64,000 bases of DNA from Anaerolineales bacterium (GTDB lineage Bacteria; Chloroflexota; Anaerolineae; Anaerolineales; Villigracilaceae). The first letter of the stretch is position 1; the number at the start of each line of letters is the position of its first letter. Positions 1 to 8,129 of the stretch are shown here, piece after piece. The stretch lies in contig JAUXUL010000011.1 of the NCBI GenBank assembly GCA_030680795.1, positions 48,928 through 112,927 of the forward strand, read 5' to 3'. A model generated the notes under the pieces. The model was not told the origin of the DNA. It did no database searches and saw nothing but the letters and a program-made list of their open reading frames with translations. The translations under genes were made by a program, and so were the position numbers.

Positions 1-49
1 AAGTTTAGAAGTATTCGAGTCTGATTATCGAACTCGGAGGAAACCATGA
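1..49 (+). CDS. 3' end of a DUF4258-type toxin gene (partial)
   Basis: The frame beginning at base 2 is open from the window edge to a TGA at 47-49 and encodes only the last 15 residues, ending FESDYRTRRKP. The charged end with an ESD-RTRRK pattern is typical of DUF4258 proteins, and the stop overlaps the ATG of the following YgiT-type gene by four bases (ATGA). The same toxin-then-antitoxin order is complete on the other strand at 4560-5089. With so little sequence the family call is an inference from position and tail composition. Confidence 0.45.
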   Translation, partial: SLEVFESDYRTRRKP

Positions 50-282
50 GCACAAAAAACATTTGCCACATTTGCGGTGGGACAAAAACGCAAGGCACAA
101 CTACTTTTACCGTTGACCTCGGCTTCGGCGTGGTTGTTGTGCGGAATGTGCCTGCCCTCGTCTGCGGTCAATGCGGCACGGACTGGATTGCCGATGAAAC
201 CGCCGAACGCCTCGAAATGACCGTCAATGACGCTCGCCAGCGTCACAGGCAAGTGGAAGTGACCGCTTACATGCCCGCGTAA
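46..282 (+). CDS. YgiT-type zinc finger protein (MqsA-like antitoxin)
   Basis: A 78-residue protein with two CxxC pairs (C7/C10 and C40/C43) arranged as in the N-terminal zinc domain of MqsA/YgiT antitoxins. Between them lies the usual beta-rich stretch ending NVPALVCGQCG, and after them a short helix (ETAERLEMTVNDARQR). The family neutralises a neighbouring small toxin, commonly a DUF4258 or MqsR-like RNase; here the toxin is probably the gene whose last codons overlap this start. CGGAGGAAACC sits just before the ATG. It lacks the C-terminal helix-turn-helix of full MqsA, so whether it represses its own operon is unclear. Confidence 0.8.
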   Translation: MSTKNICHICGGTKTQGTTTFTVDLGFGVVVVRNVPALVCGQCGTDWIADETAERLEMTVNDARQRHRQVEVTAYMPA

Positions 283-298
283 TGGATGGAGGTGTAAG

Positions 299-490
299 AT
301 GTGGAACGATCCAATTGTTGACGAAGTTCGCAAAGTGCGCGACACACACGCTAAAAAATTTAACTACGATTTGCAAGCCATCGTTGCGGATTTGAAAAAA
401 CAGCAGAAAGCCAGCAAACATAAATTTATCACACTCCCGCCAAAACAGCCGACAGTGTTGCCAAAGACAAAAGTGGACAAAAACAAATAA
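299..490 (+). CDS. Small conserved protein after a YgiT-type gene
   Basis: A 63-residue, Lys-rich protein beginning MWNDPIVDEVRKVRD and ending in a basic, proline-containing tail (LPPKQPTVLPKTK). Proteins with the pattern WxDPIVxEVR-R-x-AxxFxYD-I-DL are widespread as small partners next to toxin-antitoxin genes in Chloroflexota and Cyanobacteria, usually without an assigned function. The gene starts 16 bases after the YgiT-type gene behind a strong GGAGGTG site, so it is very likely in the same operon. It could be an accessory antitoxin, but nothing in the sequence shows an activity. Confidence 0.65.
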   Translation: MWNDPIVDEVRKVRDTHAKKFNYDLQAIVADLKKQQKASKHKFITLPPKQPTVLPKTKVDKNK

Positions 491-988
491 CTTCTCGTAA
501 GAGTAAAATACAAAAACGATCCAGTTGACATTACGCCCGAGACCGTTTTTCATTTGACCCAACAACGTCCTCGCTAGCGGACAAGTTAGAACTCACCACA
601 ATGCCCTCTCCCTTGGGAGAGGGGCAAACCGTCCCGCCGAAAATTCGTCACCATCAGGGAGAGGTCCCACATTATGCCCGAGACCGTATTTCATTTGACC
701 CAACAAAGTCCGCACCAGCGGACAAGATAAGACTCAACACCATGCCCTCTCCTTTAGGAGAGGGACAAGCCGACATGCCGATCAATCGTCTTCATCTGGG
801 GGAGGTCACATCCGAGACCGTTTTTCATCTTTGCGCCGCATTTCCCTCTCCAAATCCCCACCACATGGACAGAATAACCTGTGCAATCTTCCTTGCGGAC
901 GCTTCGCGGGGGAGGGTGTCCGCGAAGTCCCCGAAGGGGGAAAGGATGGATGGGGCCGTTGGCATTCCGTCCGAGACCGCTTTCATTG
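491..988. repeat. Degenerate tandem repeat region without a real gene
   Basis: The word CCGAGACCG(T)TTTCAT begins near 537, 679, 812 and 971, so units of about 134-159 bases recur. Two of the units also share the stretch TTTGACCCAACAA, a CAGCGGACAAG-like stretch, and a palindrome of the type CCCTCTCC-TT-GGAGAGGG (602-621 and 744-763). The part at 905-950 carries a GTCCGCGAAGTCCCCG motif that recurs at the end of the ppdK gene. Open frames across it have biased composition and follow the repeat, so I do not call a protein. Confidence 0.7.
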
Positions 989-1990
989 CTAGATGTAATC
1001 GAGAAGCTCGTTTACGTTTTTCAGTATCGTAGTTTTATATTTTTTATCCACCTTACTTCTTTGAATTAAATCGTGCCAAAAATTTTCTGTAACAACAATA
1101 TCACAATATGGCACTGCTATTACCAGAGATCGGATATCGGCCCAGTCGTTTTCATCAATCATTCTGTCCCAATGAACGTTTCGCATTGTAACTAGTTCTG
1201 TTTCCAAATCCAAAGTTGGAATACTCTCTATGAAGCTAATAGTTTCTTCCTCTCCCAACGAAATAACATCATCTATAGTTTTATCGTAAATGGCAAGGGC
1301 GTTATTAAAAAATTCCCTAGTTTCTTTACCTCTAACATAATCTGAAATAAAAATTCGTTTTTGAGGTAGCTGGGATTTGGAGAAATGCTTGACCTTGGAA
1401 CGGACACTTTCATTCAATTTTGCAAAATTTGATATACCAAATTTATAGCCAGCCAATGCATCAGTTAATTGACTTTCGCTGATGATATTGCCTGTTAGAA
1501 ACATTTTTATCATTTTCGGTGTTGCTAGAATTTTTTTGAAATTGGCTAGGAATTCTTTTGACGAAGCCATTGGCTCGTTTTTTTCTCCAGCAATCTTATT
1601 TGCTATTGCCTGCAAATTGATGCCCCAAATAAGAGAAAGGTCTTGCTCAAATACTTTTGGTCGACTAGGTAAAGGACATCCAAAGATTCTCGCGCCCGCA
1701 ATTTGGACTTCAATAGGAGTAACATTATCAAGCAAAGCTATTCCCCACCCTTGAGAAAGAATTGACATGGTTTCAGCTAATTTTTCTTTTCGATCTATAT
1801 TCCGAATTTTTTGTGTCTCTAGAAAATGATAAGCTGATAGAGGAAGCCTAACCTTGTCATTTTCAACCAAATCTTGTAACTTCTTCAAAACTAATTTATA
1901 TTTTTCCCCTTCTTGAGAGTTGTAGTTAGCTTGTGCTAAATAAATCCACTGATTTTGGTCGAGATATATGAATGGGGGATCATTATTCAT
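989..1990 (-). CDS. PIN-like domain protein coupled to a helicase
   Basis: A 333-residue protein. Near the N-terminus it has FIYLDQNQWIYLAQ, the hydrophobic-beta-Asp start of PIN-like folds, and near the C-terminus ENDWADIRSLVIAVPYCDIVVTE, matching the second acidic cluster and the strand pattern seen in PIN proteins. The middle 180 residues are not recognised. I start it at the ATG at 1990 because this makes an ATGA overlap with the helicase stop; an upstream in-frame start at 2011 is less likely. Translational coupling suggests the two proteins act together, perhaps as nuclease plus helicase. It is more AT-rich than its neighbours, hinting at acquisition. The exact family is unknown to me. 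Confidence 0.6.
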   Translation of the reverse strand: MNNDPPFIYLDQNQWIYLAQANYNSQEGEKYKLVLKKLQDLVENDKVRLPLSAYHFLETQKIRNIDRKEKLAETMSILSQGWGIALLDNVTPIEVQIAGARIFGCPLPSRPKVFEQDLSLIWGINLQAIANKIAGEKNEPMASSKEFLANFKKILATPKMIKMFLTGNIISESQLTDALAGYKFGISNFAKLNESVRSKVKHFSKSQLPQKRIFISDYVRGKETREFFNNALAIYDKTIDDVISLGEEETISFIESIPTLDLETELVTMRNVHWDRMIDENDWADIRSLVIAVPYCDIVVTENFWHDLIQRSKVDKKYKTTILKNVNELLDYI

Positions 1991-4431
1991 TTCGTAAAGT
2001 TCTCCCACCACCCCATCAACTCAGACATCGCCAGACTCGGCGTCGCATCACCCTGACGACCTGAATTCCACGTCACGATCAAATCCTTCTTCGCGCGCGT
2101 GATGCCCACGTACAGCAAACGCAGACGTTCCTTCACATACCCCAGCCGCGACTGCATTGTCGCCGCGCCTTCCTCGTACCAGTCATATTCACTCGTCGAC
2201 TCCAGCGCGGTCAACTGTGCCAGCGCCTCCGCTTCCAAATTCAATCCACTCCGCACGAACCACTTCTCCGAAATAAAATGGTCATTCGGCATGTTCGACG
2301 GGAAGTCATAATTATTGACCGACATCATATACACGCGGTCCCATTCCATGCCCTTCGCCTTGTGCATTGTCGTCACCACCACCTTGCCGCGATGCCGTTC
2401 AGGGTCAAAGCCCGAATCGTCCGACGAGAAGCCGATGAAGCGCCGCTCGTTCTTCGCGATCACCGCCAGTTCCGACGTCAACTCAGGCAGGCGCCAATCC
2501 GCGTGGTCGTTCGCGGCCTGCCTCAGCACCAGCGCCAGTTTATGCGCCAGCGCCAGATCCGACGCTTCGCTGAACACATCCTGCGCCAGCGTCAGCACCA
2601 ACTGATCGATCGGAAGCGTGACCGCATTCAACCATCTCTGGACATTGACTCGAAACTCCATCAACTCCTGGATAACGTGCTCCGCCTCAGACTCACCGAC
2701 AGTTGCCAGCCAGTCATCGGCTTGACTCGGCGCGATGAATTTTTCCACATAAACGAGCCTCCGCAGAATAGCAGTCACCCCTTTCAATAATTCGGGGTCG
2801 CTCTCCCTAATCCCTAATTCACTAATCCCTAATCCCTGCTCCCGCCAATCCCGCCGAAAGACTTCATACGCCTTCGACAACTTCCGCGCCGATTGTGGGT
2901 CTGCCAGATACGACAATAAATAATTCAACGATCCCGCCGCCGCACGCGTATTCGCCGTGGACGAGATCAACTCGATGGCTTCCACGCCGCGCTTCCGCAG
3001 CGACTCAACCACTTCAACGCCGCGTTGATTGCGCGGGACAAGCACCGCGATGGTCGGCTTTTCTTCATGCGCTGAATTAGCAAATGAATCCAAATGACTC
3101 TTCACCGACTTCACCACCGCTTCCAATTCTTCTTCGGGCGTGAACTTCCTGCTGATGAACCGAATCCCCTCAGGGTTATCAGGCGGGTTGACAGGTTCAT
3201 AGCCCGCAGGCACAGGCTCAATGTGGGGGAGCGACAATGCCGAGCGCACATTTGGGTCGGGATGTGATGTCATCGTCCAATCAATCAAATGATTTGCCAG
3301 CGCGATGATGGATGGTTGTGACCGCCCCGACTCGGGCATGTCTGCATTGGGATTGGTACGAATAAACTCACGCAGCAGGTCAGGGTCAGCTGTTGTGAAC
3401 GTTTCAAAGATGGCTTGATTCGGGTCACCGACACGAACCCATCCTGAGCGGAGCGACGAGCGCTCTCCGAGGAGCGTAGTCGAAGGACCTCCCTCTCCTC
3501 GCTGAGCGGAGCGACGAGTGCTCTCCGAGGAGCGCAGTCGAAGCGCATCGTCGCCAGCAACGCCCCCTTCGACTTCGCTCGCGGAGCTTGTCCTGAGCTT
3601 GTCGAAGGACTCAGGGAGGAGGGAACCAGATAATAGTGACAATATCTTTTGCTGCGTCCTGCTTGAATCCTGCGCTTCATCTTCCAAAATAAATGGATAG
3701 CGAAAACGTAATCGCTCCAGATATTCTTCGTCGTTTTGAAGCAGAGTCAATGCGAGACGAATCAGATCGTCAAAGTCAACCGCGCCACGATAGGCGAGCG
3801 CGCGTTGATAGTCCGCATAAATACTCCAGCCGAGTTCAGCGAGAGGTAACGGGGCGAAAGATGAATCTAGTTTGAGTCGCAGGCTATCGGGAGTCAGGAG
3901 GCGATCTTTCGATGAGCGGATGAAAGCCAATGCCAGCGAGTCCACCAAATTGGGCAGCTGCTGACGTTTCACCCAATCCCGTTTGGAGGTATCCAGCGCG
4001 GGGTCGAGATAGTCATCCAGAAAATCGGGATGAGCCGCCAGCCACGCGTTAACCGACTCACGTCGGATGAAATCCGCCTCGCGCTCGTCGATGATACTGA
4101 ATTGATTTTCAAGCCCCACGCTCGCAGGCTTCTCGCGGACAATGTCATGCGCCAGCCCGTGCAATGTGCGCACGCGATATTTATAAAGCACCTGAACAGG
4201 GTTCTCGAAAAATCCTTTGATTCGGTTTTCGAAATTATCTACCGCCGAATTGACCAGCGTCACGATCAGCACCTCCTGCCCATCTTGCAGTTGGTTCTCT
4301 TGAATGATCTGCGCCGCCAGCGCAGAGAGAATGTGCGTTTTGCCCGCGCCAGGCACAGCGGCAATACCCAACCGTCCGCCTGCGTAGCGGAGGATGTTTT
4401 GTTGGGAAGGTCTGGGTGAGAAATCAGTCAT
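1987..4431 (-). CDS. UvrD/Rep-family ATP-dependent DNA helicase with a repeat insertion
   Basis: An 814-residue superfamily 1A helicase that would unwind DNA 3' to 5' with ATP. Visible motifs in order: I AAVPGAGKTHIL (about residue 28), Ia-like LIVTLVNSAVDNF, II FILEDEAQDSS (about 250), III WVRVGDPNQAIF, V VVVTTMHKAKGMEWDRV and VI RLLYVGITRAKKDL near the C-terminus. Between II and III about 60 residues of low-complexity Ser/Arg sequence (FDKLRTSSASEVEGG onward) are encoded by a dispersed palindromic repeat inserted in frame. A second word-like tract, CTAATCCCTAAT, encodes GLGISELGIRESD. No nuclease domain is present; the coupled PIN-like protein downstream might supply one. Confidence 0.88.
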   Translation of the reverse strand: MTDFSPRPSQQNILRYAGGRLGIAAVPGAGKTHILSALAAQIIQENQLQDGQEVLIVTLVNSAVDNFENRIKGFFENPVQVLYKYRVRTLHGLAHDIVREKPASVGLENQFSIIDEREADFIRRESVNAWLAAHPDFLDDYLDPALDTSKRDWVKRQQLPNLVDSLALAFIRSSKDRLLTPDSLRLKLDSSFAPLPLAELGWSIYADYQRALAYRGAVDFDDLIRLALTLLQNDEEYLERLRFRYPFILEDEAQDSSRTQQKILSLLSGSLLPESFDKLRTSSASEVEGGVAGDDALRLRSSESTRRSAQRGEGGPSTTLLGERSSLRSGWVRVGDPNQAIFETFTTADPDLLREFIRTNPNADMPESGRSQPSIIALANHLIDWTMTSHPDPNVRSALSLPHIEPVPAGYEPVNPPDNPEGIRFISRKFTPEEELEAVVKSVKSHLDSFANSAHEEKPTIAVLVPRNQRGVEVVESLRKRGVEAIELISSTANTRAAAGSLNYLLSYLADPQSARKLSKAYEVFRRDWREQGLGISELGIRESDPELLKGVTAILRRLVYVEKFIAPSQADDWLATVGESEAEHVIQELMEFRVNVQRWLNAVTLPIDQLVLTLAQDVFSEASDLALAHKLALVLRQAANDHADWRLPELTSELAVIAKNERRFIGFSSDDSGFDPERHRGKVVVTTMHKAKGMEWDRVYMMSVNNYDFPSNMPNDHFISEKWFVRSGLNLEAEALAQLTALESTSEYDWYEEGAATMQSRLGYVKERLRLLYVGITRAKKDLIVTWNSGRQGDATPSLAMSELMGWWENFTK
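3441..3622. repeat. Dispersed repeat inserted in frame within the helicase gene
   Basis: Contains a 42-base direct repeat (3445-3486 and 3503-3544, two differences, period 58) built on the words GAGCGGAGCGACGAG and AGTCGAAG, followed by GACTTCGCTCGCGGAGC and CCTGAGCTTGTCGAAGGAC. Related words occur at 33365-33385, 50420-50445, 50593-50665 and 57540-57665, all outside genes. It has no stop codon in the helicase frame. Confidence 0.75.
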
Positions 4432-4559
4432 CAGTTTTCAGTAATCAGTGGATAGTGTGAGATAAATGTTGCCAAAATACAACTGCCGAACGTTAAAACA
4501 ACAGAGCGTCCCCCGCACGCCCTGCATATCCTGAAAATATTCTTTCCCCTGTTCATAAA

Positions 4560-4796
4560 TTAACTTTCCAATGCGAATTCTGCCACCGCCACACGGCGCG
4601 ACTCAGTCATTGTTTTGCGGTGTAATTTTATCCGCTCGATTTCATGCAGAGTCTCGGCTGTCAGGTAACTTTCGCCGCAATGCGGACAACTAACCACTGG
4701 CACGTTTTCGATAACCAGCAAGTCCGCGCCTTTGCCAAAACTACGGCTGACGTGACGCACTTTTGCGCCTTGTTTTCCACAAATATCACAAATCAT
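4560..4796 (-). CDS. YgiT-type zinc finger protein (antitoxin)
   Basis: A 78-residue protein with CDICG at the start and CPHCGESYLTAETL in the middle, the two CxxC zinc pairs of the YgiT/MqsA N-terminal domain, then a helix (HEIERIKLHRKT). It follows the DUF4258 gene after 11 bases, so it is the antitoxin half of a complete module. It is only distantly alike in sequence to the YgiT-type protein at 46-282, so the two modules are not a recent duplication. There is no separate DNA-binding domain. Confidence 0.82.
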   Translation of the reverse strand: MICDICGKQGAKVRHVSRSFGKGADLLVIENVPVVSCPHCGESYLTAETLHEIERIKLHRKTMTESRRVAVAEFALES

Positions 4797-4807
4797 GGTT
4801 TCACCTC

Positions 4808-5089
4808 TTATTCTCTAAAAACGGTAATCATCACAAGTTTACTAACAGGGCTGATCTTTCCAACAACGAAAATATTTTCTTCATCAAGAGTTTGACCTTT
4901 GAGCACGTATTTCCACTCTCCAGTCGCTGAATCTTTTTGCCGTTCTGTGATCTCTCCAGTCAACACGGCACTTTCCACGTCAAATATTGAAAGGTTGTCG
5001 TCATACATTTCATCCGCTGCGTGAATTGTCATTACATATTGTTTGGTTCGGATGCAGTCTCGCATTTGCTGGAGAATACGTTCGTACAT
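4808..5089 (-). CDS. DUF4258 domain toxin
   Basis: A 93-residue protein with the DUF4258 pattern: a helical start (ILQQMRDCIRTKQYVMTIHAADEM), then DDNLSIFDVESAVLTGEITERQ, a strand with GEWKYVLKG, and a final VVGKISPVSKLVMITVF strand. The conserved H in TIHAADEM and the E in the GEI-E motif are in place. This family pairs with YgiT-type or helix-turn-helix antitoxins and is thought to act like a small RelE/MqsR-fold RNase, though that activity is inferred. It is the first gene of the pair on this strand. Confidence 0.8.
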   Translation of the reverse strand: MYERILQQMRDCIRTKQYVMTIHAADEMYDDNLSIFDVESAVLTGEITERQKDSATGEWKYVLKGQTLDEENIFVVGKISPVSKLVMITVFRE

Positions 5090-5168
5090 TGTTATGCCTC
5101 TGAGAGATCAGATGGAGTAATTTTGAGCATGGGTTTCTCTTTGCTTATTTTAGCACGTTACATATTTT

Positions 5169-5264
5169 AGACCCTAAAGGTTTTCCGCGAGAACCCTCGT
5201 CACTTCTGGCGGGATGGTTTTGCTGGCAGGTTCGCAAGTCAGGTCAAGGAAGCCTTTAGGGTCT
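5169..5264. repeat. 96-bp inverted-repeat element (ACCCTAAAGG termini)
   Basis: The left end AGACCCTAAAGGTTTTCC (5169-5186) is matched in reverse by the right end at 5247-5264 with one or two differences. An element of 97 bases with the same kind of ends lies at 62548-62644. The internal sequences differ. The rest of this intergenic stretch (5090-5371) holds a degenerate second copy of the right half (GGCAGGTTCGCAAGTCAGG at 5225 and a variant at 5321) and a GACACTTCGACACCTGACAC tract at 5286-5310. Confidence 0.6.
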
Positions 5265-5371
5265 CGTAATTTTCTGACACTCGACACTTCGACACCTGAC
5301 ACCTATTTTTGTCACCTCTGGCAGGCTCGCGAGTTAGGTCAAGGAAACCTTTTTAAAGCCCAATGCCCTTG

Positions 5372-6280
5372 TTACCCAATAAATTTTGAAGCGATCAGGA
5401 AGATGGTTATCAACACAAGTTGTGCTACTGGATAATAACTGGCTTTGTCAAACAGATTGGCGGCTTGGCGCCCTTCTTTATATTTGTAAAGTTGAAAGCC
5501 TGGCTGGATGAGAAATACATATCCAATGATCAAACTCACCAAGATATAAGGTAAGCCAAGATTTGCAGGAGAAATTAATGGTAAAAAACCACTTGCTATC
5601 ACCGTAAGCGCCATGGCAGTTATAACGATAAGCCCTGCTTTTTCAACTCCAAAACTAATGGGAATTGTTTTCGCATTAACACGCTTGTCTTCGACAGTAT
5701 CATTCCAATCTGCCGGTATATTTTGTCCTCCTATTTCCCACAAGAATAACCAGATAAACAGTAATAACAAAAAATATGGCGAAGGATTGGGATCCACGAC
5801 AAAAACTGCGGCAATGGGACCGCTCGTCTTAACAACCCCGCTCACAAGGGTTCTCAGGTAGGTGACCTTGAGCAGGAGGCAATAAATGATTTCCAAAACA
5901 GCAGCAGCAAGAAGGATAAAAACGATAACGGGATTAAGCAAATATGAGCCTGCGAGAGCCAGTATGAACCAGGTTCCCATCCAAAACAAGCCGCCTTTAA
6001 AACTTATTAAGTTTTGAGCCAGAGGATATCTTTGCTCGGAAGTCTCAACTGAATATCCCGGATTAATTCCGCTGCCGGCAAATTTTTCCTTGTCAACTTT
6101 TACGCCAACCAGATCATTGAGAGCATATACGGCGGTGTATCCCGCAAAAGCTGTAAATAAAGATAATAAAATTACCGGCAACTGCGGAAAATTGCCCAGC
6201 CATAACAAAGCGCAAAAGGCGGGGACAGCCAGGTCCAATATGCCATGACTTGTTCTTGACAATGCAAAAAATCGTTTCAT
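5372..6280 (-). CDS. UbiA-family prenyltransferase (EboC-like)
   Basis: A 302-residue membrane protein with about eight hydrophobic segments, the size and layout of UbiA prenyltransferases, which move a prenyl chain from its diphosphate to an acceptor. The second acidic motif is present (ADWNDTVEDK, about residue 190). The first motif reads NDLVGVKVD at about residue 55, where most family members have NDxxDxxxD; the middle Asp is replaced by Gly. The gene is last in the operon, three bases after the methyltransferase. UbiA-like EboC proteins occur in ebo clusters next to a dehydroquinate-synthase-like EboD, as here. A quinone pathway is less likely because no other quinone genes are nearby. 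Confidence 0.8.
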   Translation of the reverse strand: MKRFFALSRTSHGILDLAVPAFCALLWLGNFPQLPVILLSLFTAFAGYTAVYALNDLVGVKVDKEKFAGSGINPGYSVETSEQRYPLAQNLISFKGGLFWMGTWFILALAGSYLLNPVIVFILLAAAVLEIIYCLLLKVTYLRTLVSGVVKTSGPIAAVFVVDPNPSPYFLLLLFIWLFLWEIGGQNIPADWNDTVEDKRVNAKTIPISFGVEKAGLIVITAMALTVIASGFLPLISPANLGLPYILVSLIIGYVFLIQPGFQLYKYKEGRQAANLFDKASYYPVAQLVLITIFLIASKFIG

Positions 6281-6283
6281 AGT

Positions 6284-7006
6284 TTATGCCTTATCCGACA
6301 ATGGTTTTCTAACGAAATGTGCCATGTAGTTTACGTCTTCCTTTTCCTCAACTGTAAATTTCCTGTTGAATGGGTTGTAGATTAAACTGGAAAGACGCAG
6401 GAAGTCCAGGTCGTTATCCTGTGCCCACTTTTTTAATTCGTTTGGGCGGATTAATTTTTTGTATGTGTGAGTGCCCTTTGGCAGGAGGCGCAGGATGTAT
6501 TCACCGCCTATGATTGCAAATAAAAACGCCTTGGGGGTGCGGTTAATTGTTGAAAAAAAAGCGTGACCGCCCGGCTTCAACAACCGCGAGCAAGCCGCCA
6601 TGGTTTTACCTGGTTCTGGAACATGCTCCAGCATTTCCATGCATGTTATAACGTCGAATTCACCCGTGTGTTTTTCGGCAATATCCTCAATGCTTTCAAA
6701 ACGATAATCTATATTCAGTCCCTGCTCCCTGGCGTGCAGTTTTGCTGCTTCAATAGATGCTTCAGAGAGATCGATCCCTGTTACTTGTGCATTGAACCTT
6801 GCAAGGGCTTCAGTTAAAATGCCGCCCCCGCAGCCCACATCCAGTATTTTGCAATCAGGCATATTCAGGTTTTCGGTAATAAATTTCGTGCGTAAAGGGT
6901 TGATCGTATGTAAAGTGCCCATGGATCCTTTAGGGTCCCACCAAATTTGGGCAACATTATCAAACTTCTTTATTTCTTCATGATCAGTATTCGTAAATTG
7001 TGTCAT
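6284..7006 (-). CDS. UbiG-like SAM-dependent O-methyltransferase
   Basis: A 240-residue class I methyltransferase. It follows UbiG almost from end to end: DHEEIKKFDNVAQIWWDP at the start, the SAM-binding motif ILDVGCGGGILTEALA (about residue 52), acidic GIDLSEASIEAAK, then VITCMEMLEHVPEPGKT, LLKPGGHAFFSTINRT and GTHTYKKLIRPNEL, ending with VNYMAHFVRK. UbiG methylates catechol-type rings in ubiquinone synthesis, but ubiquinone is not expected in this phylum and no other ubiquinone genes are near. It overlaps the cyclase gene by 23 bases, so its substrate is probably a cluster intermediate, perhaps a cyclitol or catechol. Each turnover makes S-adenosylhomocysteine, which fits LuxS in the same operon. 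Confidence 0.85.
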   Translation of the reverse strand: MTQFTNTDHEEIKKFDNVAQIWWDPKGSMGTLHTINPLRTKFITENLNMPDCKILDVGCGGGILTEALARFNAQVTGIDLSEASIEAAKLHAREQGLNIDYRFESIEDIAEKHTGEFDVITCMEMLEHVPEPGKTMAACSRLLKPGGHAFFSTINRTPKAFLFAIIGGEYILRLLPKGTHTYKKLIRPNELKKWAQDNDLDFLRLSSLIYNPFNRKFTVEEKEDVNYMAHFVRKPLSDKA

Positions 7007-8129
7007 TGACTTCCTTCCAGCTTTCCAGAATTTTACAGGCAGATTGAATTTCCTCGAATTTTATGTCATTTACAAATATGCAGTTTCCCAACCCATCAGG
7101 CAATGGGACTCTTTGCAATCCATTTCGATGGTATGTGCGTTCCTCCAGGGTTTTCCTTAACAGATCGGGGTTTACAAGATCGTCATTTAGAACGATACCC
7201 AGTTTGGCGATTAGATCGAATATCCTGTTCAATTCCTGTTTGGATAATAAATTCCTTGCTCTGGCTAGAATCGCCGATATTACTATATCAATGAGGACAG
7301 CCTCGCCGTGAAGCAATTGTGAATCATCAAAGGTTTCAAGCCCGTAACTAAAGGTGTGACCGAAATCCACCTTGCGTGCCAGATCTTCTTCAAATAAATT
7401 AGGCTGCAGTTCTTCAAGCATTCCCTCCACGGAATGATCTAAAATAGACGCGCCGATATCATCCTGAAATTTCGAATCAACGCATTCGGCTCCATGAGAT
7501 TCGAGCAATTCGAATAATGGAAAATCCTTGATGATGGCTAATTTTATGATTTCGCACACGCCATTTAAGATATGGCGTTTCGGCAGGGTTTTCAGGAACG
7601 ACCTGTCCAAAAAAACCTTTTTCGGGGGTTCGAACGAGCCCAGTCGATTCTTGTTGCTGTTGAAATTGATCCCGGTCTTAATTCCCACCGAGGCATCAAT
7701 ATATCCCATCAAGGTTGTCGGTATTTTAATATGCGGCACTCCGCGGCGATAACTGCTGGCGACAAAGCCAACCACGTCAGTTAAAACGCCGCCGCCAATG
7801 GCGATGATTGGCTCATCCCTTCGATTAATGGGAAACGTATCCAATTCACGTAAAACCCAGAGGTAGTTATCTATGGATTTGTTTTTTTCCCCCGCTGGGA
7901 AGGTTAGGATCTTTGCGTCAATATTGTGGTATTTAAAATAATCCCTTATCCCGGTTGAGTAATACTTTTCGATATTGCTATCCACAACAACAAACCTGCG
8001 GGTGTTTCCGCGTTTTCCCACAGATAATAAAGCATCATTCTGCGGATTGAAGAGGTCGTGGCTGTTCACTACCTCGTATTCAATGGTTCGCTGGTATGAG
8101 ATGTGCCATTTATGCATTCCGTTCGTCAT
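6984..8129 (-). CDS. Sugar-phosphate cyclase, EEVS/EboD-like (dehydroquinate synthase fold)
   Basis: A 381-residue protein of the dehydroquinate synthase superfamily. It has the NAD-binding stretch AIGGGVLTDVVGFVASSYRRG (about residue 110), then HIKIPTTLMGYIDASVGIKTG, NRLGSFEPPKKVFLD, and the metal-site helix and histidines (NGVCEIIKLAIIKD, FGHTFSYGLE, LLHGEAV). The wording GIKTGIN and RLGSFEPP resembles 2-epi-5-epi-valiolone synthases and the EboD proteins of ebo clusters more than true AroB, which would have a DHQ-specific pocket. It would cyclise a sugar phosphate, perhaps sedoheptulose 7-phosphate, with NAD and a divalent metal. Its start overlaps the luxS stop by four bases. The substrate is inferred. 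Confidence 0.82.
   Translation of the reverse strand: MTNGMHKWHISYQRTIEYEVVNSHDLFNPQNDALLSVGKRGNTRRFVVVDSNIEKYYSTGIRDYFKYHNIDAKILTFPAGEKNKSIDNYLWVLRELDTFPINRRDEPIIAIGGGVLTDVVGFVASSYRRGVPHIKIPTTLMGYIDASVGIKTGINFNSNKNRLGSFEPPKKVFLDRSFLKTLPKRHILNGVCEIIKLAIIKDFPLFELLESHGAECVDSKFQDDIGASILDHSVEGMLEELQPNLFEEDLARKVDFGHTFSYGLETFDDSQLLHGEAVLIDIVISAILARARNLLSKQELNRIFDLIAKLGIVLNDDLVNPDLLRKTLEERTYHRNGLQRVPLPDGLGNCIFVNDIKFEEIQSACKILESWKEVNDTIYEY

Noticed and set aside
538..985. Spaced repeats resembling a CRISPR array
   Set aside because: Only four degenerate copies with spacing of 134-159 bases; the sequence between them is itself repeated, and no cas gene is near.
601..1032. A 143-residue open frame on the plus strand
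   Set aside because: It follows the tandem repeat unit, repeats the same words (MPSPLGEGQ) and has no ribosome site; no family resembles it.
5372..7006. Ubiquinone biosynthesis (UbiA plus UbiG)
   Set aside because: No other ubiquinone gene is present, the UbiA motif is changed, and the neighbours are cyclase, LuxS and a TIM barrel.
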